From contig CM034128.1 in assembly GCA_019914995.1 (NCBI GenBank), positions 1,242,501-1,306,500 on the forward strand: a DNA stretch of 64,000 nucleotides, read 5' to 3'. Source of the DNA: Acanthochlamys bracteata (taxonomy: Eukaryota; Streptophyta; Magnoliopsida; Pandanales; Velloziaceae). The notes below the pieces were generated by a model, which saw nothing but the letters and a program-made list of their open reading frames with translations, was not told where the DNA came from and ran no database searches. Within the stretch, counting starts at the first letter, position 1. Each line of letters begins with the position of its first letter. Both the position numbers and the translations under genes were made by a program. Shown here in pieces: positions 60,418 through 64,000 of the stretch.

Positions 60418-63133
60418 TTAGGTTAAGGAGGAAAAAGGCCAGTCTTCAGTAGTTGCATTGTTCGCAAAGATTTGAAAGGAGATGGATCTGCAGTCTTTGC
60501 CTTCCATGTCAGGCCTCATAACATACATGAGAATGTTCATAGCCATTGCTTCTACATCCTGTTCATTATATGAGGTCACGAACTTCACTGCAATGCCAGG
60601 AAACAATGATTAATTCAGAATAGATGGAAGTTATGATCATGATTTATTTACAACAGAATAACAAAGACATGTTCAAGATGCAAGAGATGCAAAATGAGCA
60701 GCCACATTCGCTAGTCTAAATTTCATCATGGGAAATCATAAATTTCCTAAAAATTAAAGGGTAGAAGTTATTAGATAGTTGCTGCTCCTAAGAAAAGGCA
60801 CACTAGTATTTCCATCTTTATTACATGAAAAGGTTTGATGAATCATTCTTAGCCACTTGCGTCCATGTGAAGAAAATATATGATATTTTATGTTAGATAC
60901 TTCCAGCTTATCTGTCTGCATCAACAAATTTCTTGTGGAGGGGTTCCACGGCAACAAATAGTCTCAGAAATTATAAGAATAGTAGCGAGAAAAGAATTTG
61001 AAATAGTGTGGAGACTAGTTCATAGAAAGGAACTACGTAAGATGCTGAACATTTGTTTGTTCTCCTATGCTAGACAAGAGTAAGCAAATACATGACGAGA
61101 ATTTAGACTTTTACCCCAAGGAAGGATTGGGAATTCCCACTGTCGCTTAGGTACTGAGAGCACATATGCTACAACCTACATATAACTGTAGCAAGTAAGG
61201 AGAAGCAGAAACAATTGGTCCTAAAACTTGGACATAAAATGATTTTACCAGGATAGTTGCTGCAAGAAAACAAGGAGACCTGAAAAGCAATGACGACTCT
61301 TCCATCTCATAAAGGAGATCCATTATATCCATGCATAGTCCAAACCTGACTAGTTCTCCTAAATTGGAAAGCTCCCTGGTTGCAGAAAGATGAGAATTAC
61401 ATAACAGAGAAGGAGATGCAAAGGCCATCAATTATCATAAAACAAGGGTGGTAATGTAAAACTTCATTATCAAAGTCTAAATATTGAGCAGTCATTGAAA
61501 GCAACTTAATTCATTCATTGGCATTCTTTTGGAAGAAGACACTTGCATGTAGATACATATATTGTGTTATCAAGCAAGGAAGCTGATTCCATTCATAATT
61601 CACCAACAATTGGTTTGAAATTGCATTCCTTGCACTTCACTTGCTAGTCCTTAAAAAATACCTGAACTGAATAAGTAGATCTTCCAAATACGTAAAAGCA
61701 ATTTCGGATGCTCCAATATCAAATCTCAAAACCTGATAAACACCCAATTAAAAGTGGATGATTGCAGAAACCATTTGCTCTATGTCAGAAAGCACAATGT
61801 ACCTCCATAAAAACCATTTCCTGCACGGGAGGTCATACTCTGTTGGACTAGAGAAAAGCAACAGTAGAAATAATAAACACAGCAATAAAACAGGGAAAAA
61901 AACGCTCTGCAAGATTAAATTAATCAGAACTCACAGCTTCAACAAAGTCTCGGCTTGTGAAATGCTGATCACTGATATGTTCGTCACCTAGAGACTTCAA
62001 GCTCTTCACCGAAAGTGGCTTAGAGTCATGTATCTTGAAATATGCAAAATAGCATTACACAATTCATACCAAAAAAAAAACGAGGAAGTAAAAGCAGGGA
62101 AAACAGCATGAACATACTTTACTTGAGATCCAAATTGAGATAAGGGCAAAGAGTTCCAAGTTGCTCTCTGTTAGAGGTGCCAAAAGCCAATGTACCATGT
62201 CATTTTCCGAAAGCCATCTGATTTTTCAATGATCAGGGGGAAAATACTCAGCTACAATTAAGGAAAACATAAACTGTATTTTGGGACTTAGAATGTGAAG
62301 CCTAAACAAAAACAATTAGGATATACATGTCACGCAAAATAAGCAATCACAAACATCTAATAATGACAGTCATAGACTCAGGGAAGATGTGTGAGATCCT
62401 TGTAAAATTGAGCATTATTAATGCACAAATCTCGCAAATGACAACAAAACAAGGACTTTGACCAATATAGACCATCATTAACTTAAGCATGGAAATAAGA
62501 GAAGAATGTGAAAAGAAAGCCAACAACTTGTGGACGTTCAACATACTCTGCTTGTATCGTCGACGAACCTTATGGTATTCAAAACTAATTAAATCTTCTA
62601 GGTAATTAAAAACAATACCCGGGCAGAATCAGAAGGAATCTGTCAGCGTAGAAGGAGAGGGCTGTATACTTGACGATAGGCGGTGTTAGAAGCTGCTGCT
62701 TAAATTAGAAATTTCAATATCAGAAACACTACAAAAGATTTAATAAAACAAAGCCAACTCTTTTACTCATGAAGACAATAGTGAAACCGATATGGTTTTA
62801 AAGCTACTCAAATTCAATAGAAATACAAAATCTTCTCTTTTCTAATTCATAAAGAAAAAGATTGTTTCCAAGAACATGGCCACCAAAACAAACTGTTCCC
62901 TTTGCTCTTTACTTCTGCAAAATTAGGGAAGATTTGGGCAACTGGGGATTCGAAACTTACAGAAATTTACAATAAATTCTAGAACGTAGGGTTTCTCTGT
63001 GTTGAAATCACACCAATAACAGCACCAAATAGATTCATTTAACAAAAATTGCTCAAATGATAGCAGTTACCTGGGAGGAGTAGATTAGGAATTCCAACAC
63101 ACGATGGCGAACTTCAGAACGAATCGACTCCAT
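60418..63133 (-). CDS. CYCJ18: Cyclin J18-like protein
   Basis: This is a short divergent plant cyclin of the CYCJ18 type; its kinase partner is not well established. Nine exons chain in phase: 63071-63133, 62619-62695, 62118-62217, 61935-62033, 61803-61820, 61662-61732, 61249-61375, 61115-61175 and 60418-60587, giving 261 aa. Recognisable pieces are [46 protein letters not shown] (the start of the cyclin fold), PLSVKSLKSLGDEHISDQHF, RDFVEAEMVFMEVLRFDIGA, FTYLEDLLIQFRELSNLGEL, CMDIMDLLYE and SVPKRQWEFPILPWVKFVTS. The fifth exon is only 18 nt (EMVFME) and is required for the conserved RDFVEAEMVF-EVL sequence. The C terminus runs about 30 residues past the usual end, into a less conserved tail. 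The start at 63133 gives MESIRSEVRHRV. Confidence 0.9.
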
Positions 63134-63445
63134 TCATTTAATCCGAAAGGTAAAAAGGTTCTCTCTCAATCTCTCTCGATTTCTTTTGATGATTTTGTTT
63201 CTCACGAAATTTCTTCTCTTTCTCGAAAATTGGCGGGAATTTCAAAGGAAAAAGCTTCAGCGACAAATCTGAAATCTGGTCTCGATATTTAATCAGCGAC
63301 ACCATTGCAGCTAAAAATAAATTTTCTCAATTTGCAACATGGGGTATTAGCACTTGATTTTAGCATAAAAGGACCGTGTTTCGCTGACAATTATTACATT
63401 CATGTTATTGCAAAAATTAGAAGGCAGCGTTCCGGTACTTTCTTA
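63134..63445. other. Cyclin upstream region
   Basis: This is the leader and promoter side of the cyclin gene on the minus strand. A plus-strand frame at 63104-63292 overlaps the first exon and matches nothing, so it is not called. Confidence 0.35.
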
Positions 63446-63668
63446 AGGTGCTGTTTGGCACTGTAAACAGTTTTTAAAATTTTTTTTATTTTACGTTTTT
63501 AATATATATTTTATAAGTATTTAAAAAATTTATTTAAAAATTTAAATAATGTATTCTATAAAATAAAATTTTTTATTATATATTTTTATTATTTTTTTAA
63601 AAATAAAAAAATAAAAATACTTTCCAATTAATACTCGTTTTTCAAAAAAGCTTCGCACTACCAAACCC
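63446..63668. mobile_element. MITE-like element near right edge
   Basis: This is an AT-rich 223-bp block with ends AGGTGCTGTTTGGCACTG (left) and GGGTTTGGTAGTGCGAAG (right, inward). The left flank is TTA and the right flank TTC, so the target duplication is imperfect. It has the same style as the other Tourist-like elements here. Confidence 0.55.
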
Positions 63669-64000
63669 TTCTTCTTTTACGCTCAGTTCTCCGGATCCAA
63701 ATTTCCCTCCATTTAATAAAAAGAAATGATCGGAACTTAGAAACAATAAATTCGAAGAAAGAAATTCTTCAATTTCGATACAATTAAAAAAAAAGTTTGC
63801 TTCAGTCATTCAGTCCGTTATCTATCGATTTCTCTTCTTTTCTCCCAAAAATTTCCCCTCCTCTAGAGTGTCCAGATATGGTGGTTTTCGGTGTTAATGT
63901 TCAATCGATTGTGGAAATTTTCTTTCAATTTCAACAAAATTAAGAAACTGATTAGATTCAATTTCGCTCAAGAGAAGAGATTTATCCTTATTTTCTCGAT
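63669..64000. other. Right edge, possibly leader of a next gene
   Basis: CT-rich stretches (TTTCTCTTCTTTTCTCCC near 63831) resemble the 5' region of a plus-strand gene beginning beyond the window. An ATG at 63878 opens only a very short frame. No gene is called. Confidence 0.25.

Noticed and set aside
1-64000. tRNA, rRNA, snoRNA or CRISPR-like arrays
   Set aside because: No cloverleaf-like conserved blocks, rRNA signatures or regularly spaced repeats were recognised by eye; a tRNAscan or Infernal run would be decisive.

Overview
This is a 64 kb piece of a flowering-plant nuclear chromosome. Genes are interrupted by many GT-AG introns, the spacers are AT-rich, small transposons are frequent, and every recognised protein belongs to an angiosperm family. 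I cannot name the species. Some residues in the SOS1-like antiporter (YQLFYKMVLG, HFERHG) remind me of monocot SOS1, and base composition is too AT-rich for a grass, so a non-grass monocot is a low-confidence guess.

Layout. 1-5411 (minus): 5' half of a SOS1/NHX7-type Na+/H+ antiporter, running off the left edge. 6721-12807 (minus): a plant DYRK-family (DYRKP) kinase of 1097 aa in 7 exons, one intron with a GC donor. 13661-20074 (minus): APC6/CDC16, 539 aa in 16 exons. 20192-23046: a decayed hAT transposon flanked by a perfect 8-bp target duplication, inserted only about 110 bp upstream of the APC6 start. 23139-24043: a non-coding inverted-repeat element. 24597-28110 (minus): a BRI1-like receptor kinase (BRL2/VH1 type), 1143 aa. 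28111-32726: gene-poor, with several MITEs. 32727-33662 (plus): a class I BASIC PENTACYSTEINE (GAGA-binding) factor. 33663-36598: 3' region and three consecutive MITEs. 36599-36892 (minus): a small orphan protein resembling only the tail of IDD14/15/16 factors. 39973-40626 (plus): a zinc-finger homeodomain protein. 41370-44300 (minus): COX11. 44437-45285: a second copy, inverted, of the 23139-24043 element. 45505-47188 (plus): an unrecognised 211-aa protein. 48211-49545 (plus): a Hikeshi/OPI10-type protein. 50910-55364 (minus): a MAP65 microtubule bundler. 57936-60040 (minus): an F-box/LRR pseudogene. 60418-63133 (minus): a cyclin J18-like protein with an 18-nt microexon.

The genes do not form an operon-like unit; this is ordinary eukaryotic gene order. 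APC6, MAP65 and the cyclin share a cell-cycle theme, but I see no evidence that this is more than chance. Exon chains were built by hand from splice consensus, reading-frame phase and remembered family sequence; lengths agree with the families (for example 1143 aa for BRL2 and 539 aa for APC6). The most interesting non-genic material is the transposon layer: the hAT element with palindromic subterminal motifs, the collinear pair of roughly 0.85-0.9 kb non-coding elements, and a group of short MITEs with TTA/TAA target duplications. I found no convincing previously undescribed system, no CRISPR array and no RNA gene that I can support.
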